Translations under genes and position numbers: made by a program
The notes under the pieces: generated by a model
The model's database searches: none
What the model was told of the DNA's origin: nothing
The model's input: only the letters and a program-made list of their open reading frames with translations
From: Motilimonas eburnea
Lineage (GTDB): Bacteria > Pseudomonadota > Gammaproteobacteria > Enterobacterales > CBDFNC01
NCBI RefSeq assembly: GCF_021295345.1
Contig: NZ_JAIMJB010000012.1
Coordinates: 1 to 64,000 of the forward strand
Reading direction: 5' to 3'
Length of the DNA stretch: 64,000 nucleotides
Part shown: positions 7,953-16,616 of the stretch, in pieces
Layout: every line of letters starts with the position of its first letter
How positions within the stretch are numbered: position 1 is the stretch's first letter

Positions 7953-8663
7953 ATGTATCAACTGTTATTGATTGATGATGATCGCGAACTCGCCGCGTTA
8001 CTCAAAGAATTTCTCAGCCTAGAGGGTTTTGATACTGAACTGGCTCACGACGGCGAAGCGGGGTTAGCCAAAGCGCAACAAGGCAAATATGATTTAATCT
8101 TACTTGATGTCATGATGCCTAAACTAAACGGCTTTGACACCCTCAAACAACTGCGCCAAACCAGCCAACAGCCGGTATTAATGCTCACCGCCAAGGGCGA
8201 TGAAATCGATCGCGTATTGGGTCTCGAAATGGGCGCTGACGATTATCTGGCCAAACCGTTTAGTGACCGCGAACTGGTCGCCCGCATTAAAGCCATCTTG
8301 CGTCGCACCGCAACCCATCCTCAATCTAACCAAGCCACCACAACCGCCGCAGGGGTACTAAAACACCTTGATATCGAGCTGAACCCCGGCAAACAAACCG
8401 TGCAGTGCCAACGTCAACACATTGAACTGACGGGCACCGAGTTTTTATTGCTGCAAGAATTTATCGAGCACCCCGGCCAAGTGTTGTCAAAATCCGAGCT
8501 GAGCGAGCGCGTGCTAGGTAAAAAGCTCATGCCCTTTGATCGCAGTATCGACATGCATTTAAGCAACCTAAGACGCAAACTGCCCGAGCGCGAAGACGGC
8601 CAAGATCGCGTAAAAACCCTAAGAGGACGCGGTTATATCTGGCTCGAAGGCAGTGAAAATTAA
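7953..8663 (+). CDS. cpxR: Response regulator CpxR
   Basis: This 236-aa OmpR-type regulator has a receiver domain (about 1-115) with acidic pair D8-D9, phosphoacceptor D52 in LLDVMMP and the LTAK switch lysine. The winged-helix DNA-binding domain runs from about 138 to 232 (TGTEFLLLQEFIEHPGQVLSKSELSERVLGK, then DMHLSNLRRKLP and VKTLRGRGYIW). It controls the envelope-stress regulon in response to CpxA. A GGAGG-type ribosome site precedes the ATG. The end overlaps the start of cpxA. Confidence 0.96.
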   Translation: MYQLLLIDDDRELAALLKEFLSLEGFDTELAHDGEAGLAKAQQGKYDLILLDVMMPKLNGFDTLKQLRQTSQQPVLMLTAKGDEIDRVLGLEMGADDYLAKPFSDRELVARIKAILRRTATHPQSNQATTTAAGVLKHLDIELNPGKQTVQCQRQHIELTGTEFLLLQEFIEHPGQVLSKSELSERVLGKKLMPFDRSIDMHLSNLRRKLPEREDGQDRVKTLRGRGYIWLEGSEN

Positions 8664-10008
8664 AATGAAGATTCCATTTAATAGCTTATTTTTTAAAATA
8701 TTTACCGGCTTTTGGTCGCTGATCTTTATCTTGGTCGCCATCCTAGTGGCCCTGCCCATGCTCGACAATCGCACCGTCAGGCCCATTGACCAATTTGGCA
8801 TCGAGCTATTAAATAAATCCAGTCACCACCTGATTTTACGCCTTGGTCGCCACCCCGAGCGCGATTTGGCTAGCACCTTACAGCATTTTCGCCCCAAAAA
8901 TGGCTTTCGCTTTTATGCCCTCGATCAGCAAGGCCGCTTTCTCAATGACAGAGTCCCTAAGGCCGTTCGCCGCTTTGCCATCGACAGTGAAAGCGTCACC
9001 TTACCGCAAATGTGGCAACGCCATGATGGCGTGGTATTGGGCCCGGTGCAATTTATCTACAATGGCCAACCCTTACTGATTTACGCTCACAAATATGTCG
9101 ATCAACAAACCGGCCGTCTCATTATACGTTGGTTGTTAGACAACCCCGGCTTATTGGTGCTGATTGCCCTAATTGTCAGTACGCCCATTTGTTTATTATT
9201 GGCATGGCATCTCACCTCACCGCTGCGCCAATTGCAAAGTGCTTCCCATCAAATTGCCAAGGGGGAGCTGGCCACGCAGATCCCGCAACTGAGTCGACGC
9301 GATGAAATTGGCCAGCTTGCCAACAGTATGGACAAGATGGTGCTTTCCCTAAAAACCATGTTATCCAGCCAGCAGCGCCTGCTCAGTGATATCTCCCACG
9401 AGCTGCGCTCACCTCTCACACGGTTACGCCTTGCCTTGGCCATTAGCCGCAAGCATCAAGGGGAATCCAATGAGCTTAATCGGATAGATGTAGAAGCCGA
9501 GCGATTAGAGCAAATGATCAGTGATTTGCTGAGCTTATCGCGCACTCAATTTCAGCCTCAAGCGATGCAAACCATCCGCTTAGATAGTTTGCTCGAAGCC
9601 TTATTAGAAGACGCACAATTTGAAGCCGAGCAAACCGGTAAGGCGTTTCACTACGACCCGCCCCCCGCGATTGAGCTACAGGCATACCCAGCCTTACTGT
9701 CGAGCGCGATCGAAAACGTCATCCGTAACGCCATACATTACGGCCAGCACGACATCCGTTTAACAATAGAGCAAACGCCTAACGTCCTCATGATAATGGT
9801 ACAAGACGACGGCCTGGGGATCCCAGAGCATGAATTAACGGAAATTTTCCGGCCATTTTATCGCGTCTCACAAGCCCGTGACCGTGAATCCGGCGGCACC
9901 GGATTAGGCTTAGCCATTTGTGACAACGCCATGCACAAACACGGCGGCAGCGTTAAAGCAGAAAACGTCAATCCGGGGTTAAAGGTAAGCTTAATGTTGC
10001 CGCGTTAA
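8653..10008 (+). CDS. cpxA: Sensor histidine kinase CpxA
   Basis: This 451-aa kinase has TM helix 1 (about 17-38), a periplasmic sensor of about 125 residues, TM helix 2 (about 165-187) and a HAMP linker. It also has a dimerisation/phosphoacceptor domain with DISHELRSPLTRLRLAL (His249) and a Bergerat ATPase domain (ENVIRNAIHYG, DDGLGIPEHE, GGTGLGLAI). The GTG at 8653 overlaps cpxR. An ATG at 8665, one base after the cpxR stop, is an equally plausible start and would shorten the protein by four residues. It is convergent with, and overlaps by 4 bp, the small membrane-protein gene downstream. Confidence 0.96.
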   Translation: MKIKMKIPFNSLFFKIFTGFWSLIFILVAILVALPMLDNRTVRPIDQFGIELLNKSSHHLILRLGRHPERDLASTLQHFRPKNGFRFYALDQQGRFLNDRVPKAVRRFAIDSESVTLPQMWQRHDGVVLGPVQFIYNGQPLLIYAHKYVDQQTGRLIIRWLLDNPGLLVLIALIVSTPICLLLAWHLTSPLRQLQSASHQIAKGELATQIPQLSRRDEIGQLANSMDKMVLSLKTMLSSQQRLLSDISHELRSPLTRLRLALAISRKHQGESNELNRIDVEAERLEQMISDLLSLSRTQFQPQAMQTIRLDSLLEALLEDAQFEAEQTGKAFHYDPPPAIELQAYPALLSSAIENVIRNAIHYGQHDIRLTIEQTPNVLMIMVQDDGLGIPEHELTEIFRPFYRVSQARDRESGGTGLGLAICDNAMHKHGGSVKAENVNPGLKVSLMLPR

Positions 10009-10280
10009 TCCTCGCCAGCGGGGTTGGCTTGCCACCCGCTTGGCTCAAACAAGCCCGGCATCACCATGCCCGGAAACATCTTTTCTGCAAATCGGCGCGA
10101 TTCAATGCGCGCCTTGTTTTGATAATAATGCGCTAGCTCACGCTGCTTTTTCTCTGCAGCGAGCTGGTTATCTAAATTGGCAAAATATTCATTAATCACA
10201 AAATTTAAAGTAATAGGTAAGGCGCTCACTAAAATGACTGCTGGCGCAACCCACTTAAACTCTTTCATATCCGGGTCCAT
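10005..10280 (-). CDS. Small single-pass membrane protein, unknown function
   Basis: This 91-aa protein has one hydrophobic helix near the N-terminus (about residues 9-29, WVAPAVILVSALPITLNFVI) followed by a charged, helical tail rich in Lys, Arg and Glu (LAAEKKQRELAHYYQNKARIE). I do not recognise a family. An internal ATG at 10268 (codon 5) could be the true start. It stands between cpxA (convergent, 4-bp overlap) and trmL (divergent). The AT-rich 94-bp gap upstream holds the shared promoter region. Confidence 0.6.
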   Translation of the reverse strand: MDPDMKEFKWVAPAVILVSALPITLNFVINEYFANLDNQLAAEKKQRELAHYYQNKARIESRRFAEKMFPGMVMPGLFEPSGWQANPAGED

Positions 10281-10374
10281 TGATTCAATCCAGCGCTATC
10301 TTAACGGAAAAAGAGCAGATCCAGCAAAAGGCATTATGCTATTCTAGCGCCTCGTTTTTGATTGAGTAACCATC

Positions 10375-10839
10375 ATGCTAGAAGTTGCACTATACCAACC
10401 TGAGATCCCGCCAAACACGGGCAATATCATACGTCTATGCGCTAACACCGGCAGTAAGCTGCACTTAATTGAGCCTTTAGGGTTTGATTTAGATGACAAA
10501 AAAGTGCGACGCGCCGGCTTGGATTACCATGAAATGACCCATGTTACGCGCCATGCAAGTTACCAAGATTTTCTCGCTTATGTGGGCAACCGACGCCTAT
10601 TTGCTTGCACCACCAAAACCACCACCTTCCACAGCGATTGCGCCTTTGAAGATGGCGATATCTTGCTATTTGGCCCGGAAACCCGCGGCCTACCGCCAGA
10701 AATATTAGATAACTTACCCGTCGATCAAAAACTGCGGATCCCCATGAACCCCAACAGCCGCTCAATGAACTTATCCAATGCGGTATCGGTATTTGTTTAC
10801 GAAGGATGGCGCCAACTGGGTTACCCAGGGGCGGTGTAA
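10375..10839 (+). CDS. trmL: tRNA (cytidine(34)-2'-O)-methyltransferase TrmL
   Basis: This 154-aa minimal SPOUT methyltransferase has the knot motifs in order: [18 protein letters not shown] (9-26), FGPETRGLP, and [22 protein letters not shown] near the end. Length and motifs match TrmL, which methylates the wobble ribose of tRNA-Leu isoacceptors using SAM. It is a monocistronic gene in the cytoplasmic RNA-modification set. Confidence 0.94.
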   Translation: MLEVALYQPEIPPNTGNIIRLCANTGSKLHLIEPLGFDLDDKKVRRAGLDYHEMTHVTRHASYQDFLAYVGNRRLFACTTKTTTFHSDCAFEDGDILLFGPETRGLPPEILDNLPVDQKLRIPMNPNSRSMNLSNAVSVFVYEGWRQLGYPGAV

Positions 10840-10847
10840 CTAAACCA

Positions 10848-11585
10848 CTACAGCGGCTCGGTTAAGCTGTGTTGGCCCATTAACTTGGCGGTTTTCATCA
10901 CCAAAGCGCATTGGGGTTGCTGCGCAAGAAAATCGGCAATCGCAGCTTCATCATTGAGGGCGTCTTGAGTCATCAGCTCTACGCGACAGGCATTGTATTG
11001 ACGTTTTAGTGCTGCTTGGTTACTCAGTAGGTAGGAAACTTGTTGGGTTTGCTGTTGACCTAAAGCGGTTTGGGCTACATAGCACAAGGCGCGAACGTAA
11101 TGCTCACCGCCACGACAACGCTGAGCAACTAGGCCCTCTAATTCGACCAGCTTAAAACCGTTACGCAGCCGCGCGACTTCCTTGGCAAACATGTCATCTT
11201 CAATATCGCTGGCAACTTGACATAATAAGGTCACATCAGACCAACCACATCCGCCATTTACTGCGGCATATTCAGCATAACTTAGGGCGAGCAACTGCTG
11301 TTTTTGCTCATCGTATTGCTGCAAGGCTTGATGATCGACTCGCTGCTGCAGCACTTGCAATTGGCGATGCTTTTCTACTAAACGGGCTTTTCGAGCGGCT
11401 TCGCACTCTTTGTCGGCAAACGTTAGCTGAGTGAGATCACTGGGAACATTTTCAGCAGAAAAGTAATTAAAGCTGCATTCTACCAGCTTAGACTTGGCTT
11501 CATCTTCATTTAACTCGTAGTAAGCAGTGGTCTTTTCAGTACAAGCAAATAAAAAAAACACTAACCATCCAAGGCGCCATTGCAT
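10848..11585 (-). CDS. Putative lipoprotein of unknown function
   Basis: This 245-aa protein has a short signal ending in a lipobox-like L-F-A-C (Cys15). The mature part is largely helical and Gln/Glu-rich with scattered cysteines (VECSFNYF, KECEAAR, NGGCGW, LLCQVAS, QRCRGG, LCYVAQ, NACRVEL, QPQCALV), suggesting disulphides in the periplasm. I recognise no domain. It ends 8 bp from the convergent trmL stop. The 217 bp upstream is shared with nnrS in divergent orientation. Confidence 0.6.
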   Translation of the reverse strand: MQWRLGWLVFFLFACTEKTTAYYELNEDEAKSKLVECSFNYFSAENVPSDLTQLTFADKECEAARKARLVEKHRQLQVLQQRVDHQALQQYDEQKQQLLALSYAEYAAVNGGCGWSDVTLLCQVASDIEDDMFAKEVARLRNGFKLVELEGLVAQRCRGGEHYVRALCYVAQTALGQQQTQQVSYLLSNQAALKRQYNACRVELMTQDALNDEAAIADFLAQQPQCALVMKTAKLMGQHSLTEPL

Positions 11586-11723
11586 TGTTAAATAACTCCA
11601 AGCTTTTGTTATTAAATCTACTGGTCAAATAAATGTCATGGAAAGTCTAACGAAGTCTAGTGATATTTCAATCAACCAATATTATTAATTTAGCGCTCCC
11701 TCTTTTAAGGAAGGGCCGAAAGG

Positions 11724-11738
11724 TACCCCTAAAGGGTA
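11724..11738. promoter_or_regulatory. TACCC/GGGTA palindrome upstream of nnrS
   Basis: TACCC-N5-GGGTA ends 64 bases before the nnrS ATG. The half-sites resemble NarL/NarP heptamers (TACYYMT and its complement), but the spacing is one base shorter than the canonical 7-2-7 arrangement. A nitrate/nitrite-responsive role would fit NnrS but is unproven. Confidence 0.3.
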
Positions 11739-11802
11739 ATTTTTAGGTTGTCTCAAACTATTGTTATTACAGCGCAATTTTTACTGACCCGAGTAAGCTA
11801 AG

Positions 11803-13047
11803 ATGGCCAACCAGAGCACTGCCGCCATAACAAGGAAGATAATGTTAAACATCGTAGATAAAGCCCAAGAAGATAAGGTTTTGCCTCTTTTTCGCTTAGG
11901 CTTTCGCCCCTTTTTCTTACTCGCTAGCTTGTATGCTATTGTTTGTGTGCCGGTTTGGCTGTGGTTACGCAGCCACGGCCAACTTGACCTATTAGCCGTG
12001 CCGGCGCTGTGGTGGCATGCTCACGAGCTGCTCTTTGGCTTTGCCATGGCGGTGGTGATGGGGTTTGTGCTCACGGCGGTGCAAAATTGGACAGGCGTGC
12101 CCGGCACAAAAAGCTTGTCGTTGGCGGGTTTAGTTGGTCTATGGTTGCTGCCTCGTGTGCTGTTTTGGATCCCCGCCCCTTTGTGGCTGATCTTACTGTG
12201 CGAATCCGTCTTTATCTTGGCATGCGCTAGTGCGGTAGGTAAGCGGGTGATAGCCATGAAACGCTGGCGAAATTTGTTTTTTATCCCCTTATTTCTCGCC
12301 GCTATGCTAGTCAATGCTCTGAGCTACTTAAGTATTCCCGGACAACCCCTTGCCAATATCGATCTTCCTTTTACCAGCTCAACAATATGGCAAGGAATGA
12401 TTTGGTGGTTTGTACTACTCCTTTCCATCATGGGCGCCAGAGTGATTCCGTTTTTCACCTCGAAGCGGCTACAAACCGAGCAAGCAAAACCAATCCGCTG
12501 GTTAGAATGGGCTGCTAATACGCCGTTAATTGCTCTGTTTATATTCAGCTTTACACCGAGTATGAACAGCGATTGGATAAATAGTGCAATCTTGCTTGTT
12601 GGTGCTTTATTTCAAACCCTGCGCTTATGTCGCTGGCAAGGCAATAAAACCTTACACGAACCACTGCTGTGGTCGCTGCACCTAGGCTATGCCTTTATTC
12701 CTGTCAGCTTGCTGGTGTTTGGCCTGAACTTGATTCCCGGTTATTGGCCAATCTTACTGCATTTAATCGCTATTGGTAGCTTAGGTGGGATTATCTTAGC
12801 CATGATAGCTCGCGTCACCATGGGCCATACTGGCCGTAACATTTACCAAGGGCCAAGCATGGGGTGGGCGTTTGCCGCTCTCACCTGTGCCGCTCTATTA
12901 AGAACATTTGCAGTGATTATGTGGCCACACTGGATGATCGAACTGCTATGGCTCAGTGCGGCCCTATGGTGCTTTGCCTTTGCCTTATTTGTCTATCACT
13001 TTGGCCCTATGTTGATTAAACCTCGTGTTGATGGTCATCCGGGTTAA
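11803..13047 (+). CDS. nnrS: NnrS family heme-copper membrane protein
   Basis: This 414-aa polytopic membrane protein has about 12 hydrophobic helices and the family features LFRLGFRPFFLLASLYA at residues 27-43 and WHAHELLFGFAMAVVMGFVLTAVQNWTG around 70-97. NnrS proteins are inner-membrane heme/copper proteins that help cells withstand nitric oxide under anaerobic conditions. Met14 (11842) is an alternative start. It is convergent with, and overlaps by 32 bp, the LysR gene. No NsrR site was recognised upstream. Confidence 0.85.
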   Translation: MANQSTAAITRKIMLNIVDKAQEDKVLPLFRLGFRPFFLLASLYAIVCVPVWLWLRSHGQLDLLAVPALWWHAHELLFGFAMAVVMGFVLTAVQNWTGVPGTKSLSLAGLVGLWLLPRVLFWIPAPLWLILLCESVFILACASAVGKRVIAMKRWRNLFFIPLFLAAMLVNALSYLSIPGQPLANIDLPFTSSTIWQGMIWWFVLLLSIMGARVIPFFTSKRLQTEQAKPIRWLEWAANTPLIALFIFSFTPSMNSDWINSAILLVGALFQTLRLCRWQGNKTLHEPLLWSLHLGYAFIPVSLLVFGLNLIPGYWPILLHLIAIGSLGGIILAMIARVTMGHTGRNIYQGPSMGWAFAALTCAALLRTFAVIMWPHWMIELLWLSAALWCFAFALFVYHFGPMLIKPRVDGHPG

Positions 13048-13912
13048 TATTGGCAGTAATAAAATCAATCATGGTTTTAACCCGCCGAGGCAGTAAACCG
13101 CGGCGGTGATAACACAAGTAAAGCGGCTCACTAACGGGAGTCGCTAAGGTATGGACTTTAAGTAAGTCGCGGCGCGAAAAAGAGTGCACCACATTAATCG
13201 GCAATACGGTAAAGCCCAAACCTCGGCTCACGGGCTCTAATATCAAACTGATTTGGTTAGAAAAGCCACGCTGGACAAACTGGGCACTCGACTCAAACTC
13301 ACCAAAATTAGCACTTAATAACAACTGGCTATGATGATGCCCATCGGGGTGAGCAATAAACCCAAGCTTCAACAACCCCTGCCAATCTAGTTCCTGCTGA
13401 TCATGCGACGTTACCAGCACCAAGGGCTCACTGCCTATTTTTTGCGTGACTAGCTCATCTAAACCGCTTAACTGCGTCACTATGCCTAAGTCAAAGCTCC
13501 GCTTGGCCACCCCTTGCTCAATTGAGCGATTGGGGGCAAAGGTGTGAGCGAAGGAAAGGTCGGGATGCAACTGCTGAAAGTCTAATAACTTGGGATATAA
13601 ATGCAGACCAATGCTACCCGGCGAGGCCAAACTGATCGCACCGACAAAAGGCGGATCTTGTTGCACACCTTGGCTCAGTGCATTTAAGGAAGACAAAATA
13701 TCTTGCCCTTGGCTAAACACCTGCTTACCGGCCGAAGTAAGGCTAAAGCGCTTACCTTCACGGATCAATAACTCACAACCTAACTGCTGTTCCAGCTTTT
13801 TGACATGCTGACTCACCCCAGATTGAGTCATAAATAACTTGTCCGCCGTTTGGGTGAAGTGCCCTGTCTCAACCAAGGTACAAAAAGTGCGTAGCCATAT
13901 CGGGTTAATCAT
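13016..13912 (-). CDS. LysR-family transcriptional regulator
   Basis: This 298-aa protein has an N-terminal helix-turn-helix (residues 4-62: LRTFCTLVETGHFTQTADKLFMTQSGVSQHVKKLEQQLGCELLIREGKRFSLTSAG split over the usual helices) and a periplasmic-binding-like effector domain (about 88-290). It is divergent from the VOC gene, so it most likely regulates that gene and itself through the 120-bp intergenic region. The ligand cannot be told from sequence. Length is normal for the family. Confidence 0.9.
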   Translation of the reverse strand: MINPIWLRTFCTLVETGHFTQTADKLFMTQSGVSQHVKKLEQQLGCELLIREGKRFSLTSAGKQVFSQGQDILSSLNALSQGVQQDPPFVGAISLASPGSIGLHLYPKLLDFQQLHPDLSFAHTFAPNRSIEQGVAKRSFDLGIVTQLSGLDELVTQKIGSEPLVLVTSHDQQELDWQGLLKLGFIAHPDGHHHSQLLLSANFGEFESSAQFVQRGFSNQISLILEPVSRGLGFTVLPINVVHSFSRRDLLKVHTLATPVSEPLYLCYHRRGLLPRRVKTMIDFITANINPDDHQHEV

Positions 13913-13985
13913 TACAAAACATACTCAAAAAGATAACATTTGATAATTTTTAATACTAACATTACCCGCGTATATTTACCTCATC

Positions 13986-14005
13986 GCGATTAGGTAGCCA
14001 ATCGC
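13986..14005. promoter_or_regulatory. Operator-like inverted repeat between the LysR and VOC genes
   Basis: GCGATT (13986-13991) and AATCGC (14000-14005) form perfect 6-base arms around an 8-base spacer, ending 27 bases before the VOC ATG. Its place in the divergent LysR intergenic region suggests a regulator or repressor site. Confidence 0.35.
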
Positions 14006-14032
14006 AAACAAATTAACAACAAGGTAAATATC

Positions 14033-14536
14033 ATGACGCAAGCATACCCAAGAACCTTTTCACACATCGGCATTTCAGTACCCGATTTAGAGAAAGCAGT
14101 TGAGTTTTACACCCAAGTATTAGGTTGGTATCTGATCATGGAGCCCACCGAAATAGTAGAAGATGATAGCGCCATTGGCGAGATGTGTACCGATGTGTTC
14201 GGCAGCGGCTGGGAATCGTTCAAAATTGCCCATCTATCAACAGGCGATAAAATAGGGGTGGAATTATTCCAGTTTAAAAACCAACAAAATCCTGAAGATA
14301 ACTTTGAATACTGGAAGACGGGTATTTTCCACTTCTCGATTCAAGACCCTGACTTAGAAGGCATGGCAGCTAAGATTGAAGCGGCAGGCGGTAAACGTAG
14401 AATGAAAGAGCCGCGCTTATATTACCCAGGTGAGAAACCTTACCGCATGATTTACATGGAAGACCCGTTTGGCAACATTTTAGAAATTTATAGCCACAGC
14501 TACGAGCTAACTTACTCAGAAGGCGCTTATAAATAA
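14033..14536 (+). CDS. VOC (glyoxalase/dioxygenase-fold) family protein
   Basis: This 167-aa protein has the two beta-alpha-beta-beta-beta modules of the vicinal oxygen chelate fold. Likely metal ligands are His11 (FSHIGISVPDLEKAVEFY), a Glu in IGVELFQF, a His in GIFHFSIQD, and the Glu in DPFGNILEIYSH. This resembles lactoylglutathione lyase-like enzymes, but the substrate is not set; an extradiol-type or isomerase role is possible. A divergent LysR gene is its probable regulator. AAGGT precedes the ATG, and a terminator follows. Confidence 0.85.
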   Translation: MTQAYPRTFSHIGISVPDLEKAVEFYTQVLGWYLIMEPTEIVEDDSAIGEMCTDVFGSGWESFKIAHLSTGDKIGVELFQFKNQQNPEDNFEYWKTGIFHFSIQDPDLEGMAAKIEAAGGKRRMKEPRLYYPGEKPYRMIYMEDPFGNILEIYSHSYELTYSEGAYK

Positions 14537-14544
14537 ATGAATTG

Positions 14545-14569
14545 AAGGGGGCATTTTCAGCCCCTTTTT
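14545..14569 (+). terminator. Terminator after the VOC gene
   Basis: AAGGGG (14545-14550) pairs with CCCCTT (14561-14566) around a 10-base loop, with a run of T after it (14565-14569). It lies just past the VOC stop. Confidence 0.75.
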
Positions 14570-14579
14570 GCTGTCTCGG

Positions 14580-14825
14580 CTAAGCGGCAAAATCATTAAA
14601 TTCAGCAATGAGTTGATCAAAGGAATACTCCACCACATGATCACCCCCCTCGCTTTGGATCATACGTAGGGCCTGAACTTTAGCTTGTGCATGCTCTAAT
14701 GCCATCAGGCCGGCTATGATCACCTCACGCTCGGAGCGGTAACGCCCACTGGCAAGCTGACGAGTAACAAAACTATCGAAGTGACTATCTAAGGTCATTT
14801 GTATATCCATGGTCATCGCACGCAC
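14580..14825 (-). CDS. ParD-like type II antitoxin, without a partner toxin
   Basis: This 81-aa protein has an N-terminal ribbon-helix-helix-like region: MTLDSHFDSFVTRQLASGRYRSEREVIIAGLMALE resembles ParD/CopG antitoxins, in which the strand and two helices bind DNA. The C-terminal tail is acidic, as in toxin-binding tails. A parE gene normally follows parD directly, but only a terminator and the VOC gene lie downstream, and no RelE/ParE-like ORF lies upstream. It may be an orphan antitoxin or a stand-alone regulator. Met3 or Met5 could be the true start. Confidence 0.65.
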   Translation of the reverse strand: MRAMTMDIQMTLDSHFDSFVTRQLASGRYRSEREVIIAGLMALEHAQAKVQALRMIQSEGGDHVVEYSFDQLIAEFNDFAA

Positions 14826-15045
14826 CTACACATAAAAAAAGCGTCTAAAACGATATTAGACTATCACCTAGGAAGCGCCAGACAATTAATCCAACAAAAT
14901 ACCTAAAAAGTAATAATTAATTGAAATGAAAGCCAAACAACAATCTCAATACATTAATAATAATGACGAATAAATTATCGATTTAAACAGCAAATTTTTT
15001 GTCCGCCGCATTTTGTGATAATTCTAGCGAGCCATTATCTTCAGA

Positions 15046-15684
15046 CTAATTACTGACAATAGTGTGAAAATCTTTCACTAATTGCGCCATATCCACCGCC
15101 GGTACACTGCCGGGTTCAAACTCAGGGCGAAACATGGCTTGCAGCTGACCTTGTGGGTTTAATAATGCAATAGAAGCGCTGTGATCGACCAAGTAACTGC
15201 CTTCGGTGCCTTCTTCCACTATGCTGTACACCATGCCCATAGCGCGGGTTAACGGGAACAGGACTTCGTGGGCAGCGGTCACGCCAATAAACTCTGGATT
15301 AAAATAATGGCTGTATTCAGCCAAGTTTTTTGGGATATCACGGTTGGGATCCACCGAAATGAACACCACTTGCACCTCATCCCCTGCAGGATTGGCTTTG
15401 AGCTTAGGATAAATGCGATTTAAATCGGCTAAGGTCGTCGGACAGATATCCGGGCAAAAGGTATAGCCAATAAACACCACGCTCCACTTGCCTTGTAAGT
15501 CTGCGGGGGTAAATGCGCCGCTATCACGATTTAATACAAAATCCGGTAGCGCCTTGGCTTGCTCGTAATACACGGCCTTGACCGCAGGCGGGCGATTCGC
15601 AACTTGCTGCCATGTCCATACTCCCGCGATTAAGGCTAACACGCCGATAAAAATCCACGACGACATCCCTGTTTTTAATTTCAT
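15046..15684 (-). CDS. SCO family copper chaperone for cytochrome oxidase
   Basis: This 212-aa membrane-anchored thioredoxin-fold protein has one N-terminal TM helix. It carries the SCO copper site C-P-D-I-C (Cys77 and Cys81) plus the distal His168 in [15 protein letters not shown] proteins deliver copper to, or reduce, the CuA cysteines of subunit II on the periplasmic side. I chose the ATG at 15684, which overlaps the ctaB stop as ATGA; the frame extends to a TTG at 15693. It is the last gene of the oxidase operon. Confidence 0.92.
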   Translation of the reverse strand: MKLKTGMSSWIFIGVLALIAGVWTWQQVANRPPAVKAVYYEQAKALPDFVLNRDSGAFTPADLQGKWSVVFIGYTFCPDICPTTLADLNRIYPKLKANPAGDEVQVVFISVDPNRDIPKNLAEYSHYFNPEFIGVTAAHEVLFPLTRAMGMVYSIVEEGTEGSYLVDHSASIALLNPQGQLQAMFRPEFEPGSVPAVDMAQLVKDFHTIVSN

Positions 15685-16616
15685 AACAACCAATGATCCA
15701 ACAATAAAGCTAAAAACAGGATCATGAGGTGAATGATGGAAAATTTAAAGGTATTTATTGCACTATTGGGCTGCGGCTTAAATTTTAAGCACCACGCGTG
15801 TTGTAAAAAGCGCAAGTTAAGCGCCATCACCACAGCGCCATACAGCCAAGACGACAGTCCAGTTAAACAAGGTAACAAGGCAACCGCACATAACAGCAAG
15901 GTATATAGTAATACGCAGGTTTTGGTGAAATCGATGCCATGGGTGACAGGCAACATAGGGATATTGGCCTTGGCATAATCATCGCGGCGATGAATGGCCA
16001 GCGCCCAAAAATGCGGCGGCGTCCAAGTAAAAATAATCATCACCAGCAGCAAGGCATTGCCATCTAATTGCCCGGTCATGGCGGTCCAACCAAGCAGCGG
16101 CGGCATCGCCCCCGCAAGGCCGCCTATGACAATATTTTGCGGCGTAGCACGTTTTAAAAACAAGGTGTACACCACGGCATAACCGAGCATGCTCGCTAAT
16201 GTAAGCCAAGCCGTTAGGGCATTGGCCGCGATAAACAACAAGCTAAAACCAAGCAAAGCCAAGATGGCGGAAAACACACTGGCGTGCAGCACATCCACGC
16301 GCCCTTTTGGCAAAGGCCGACCTTGGGTGCGCGCCATCTTGTCGTCTATATTGCGATCCAGAATTTGATTGATCGCTGCCGCCGAGGCACAAACCAAGCC
16401 AATGCCGAGCAAAGACAAGCTCGCCGTTAATGGCGGAACCCAAGTCTCTACGGCCAAACACATGCCGACCAAGGCCGTTAGCATTAACAGGTAAATTACC
16501 TTAGGTTTAGTCAGTTGATAATAGTCGCGCCAGCTACTGCTGTACCTATCGAGTTGCGCAGTCGTGACTGAGCTAGTTCTGACCGTACGAGGGATGACAT
16601 TCATTGATTTAGCCAT
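15681..16616 (-). CDS. ctaB: Protoheme IX farnesyltransferase
   Basis: This 311-aa polytopic prenyltransferase of the UbiA superfamily carries the aspartate-rich [15 protein letters not shown] motif near residues 84-98 and a second motif around [14 protein letters not shown]. It farnesylates heme b to heme o, the first step of heme A synthesis, in the inner membrane. A strong AGGAGG site precedes its ATG. It overlaps ctaA (8 bp) upstream and the SCO gene downstream (ATGA), so translation is coupled along the operon. It is equivalent to cyoE in other nomenclature. Confidence 0.95.
   Translation of the reverse strand: MAKSMNVIPRTVRTSSVTTAQLDRYSSSWRDYYQLTKPKVIYLLMLTALVGMCLAVETWVPPLTASLSLLGIGLVCASAAAINQILDRNIDDKMARTQGRPLPKGRVDVLHASVFSAILALLGFSLLFIAANALTAWLTLASMLGYAVVYTLFLKRATPQNIVIGGLAGAMPPLLGWTAMTGQLDGNALLLVMIIFTWTPPHFWALAIHRRDDYAKANIPMLPVTHGIDFTKTCVLLYTLLLCAVALLPCLTGLSSWLYGAVVMALNLRFLQHAWCLKFKPQPNSAINTFKFSIIHLMILFLALLLDHWLL

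Noticed and set aside
11661-11675. FNR-like TGAT/ATCA pair upstream of nnrS
   Set aside because: The half-sites are six bases apart instead of four, so it does not match the FNR consensus spacing.
13016-13047. Possible frameshift at the overlap of nnrS and the LysR gene
   Set aside because: The genes are convergent and a short 3' overlap is normal; both reach ordinary family lengths.
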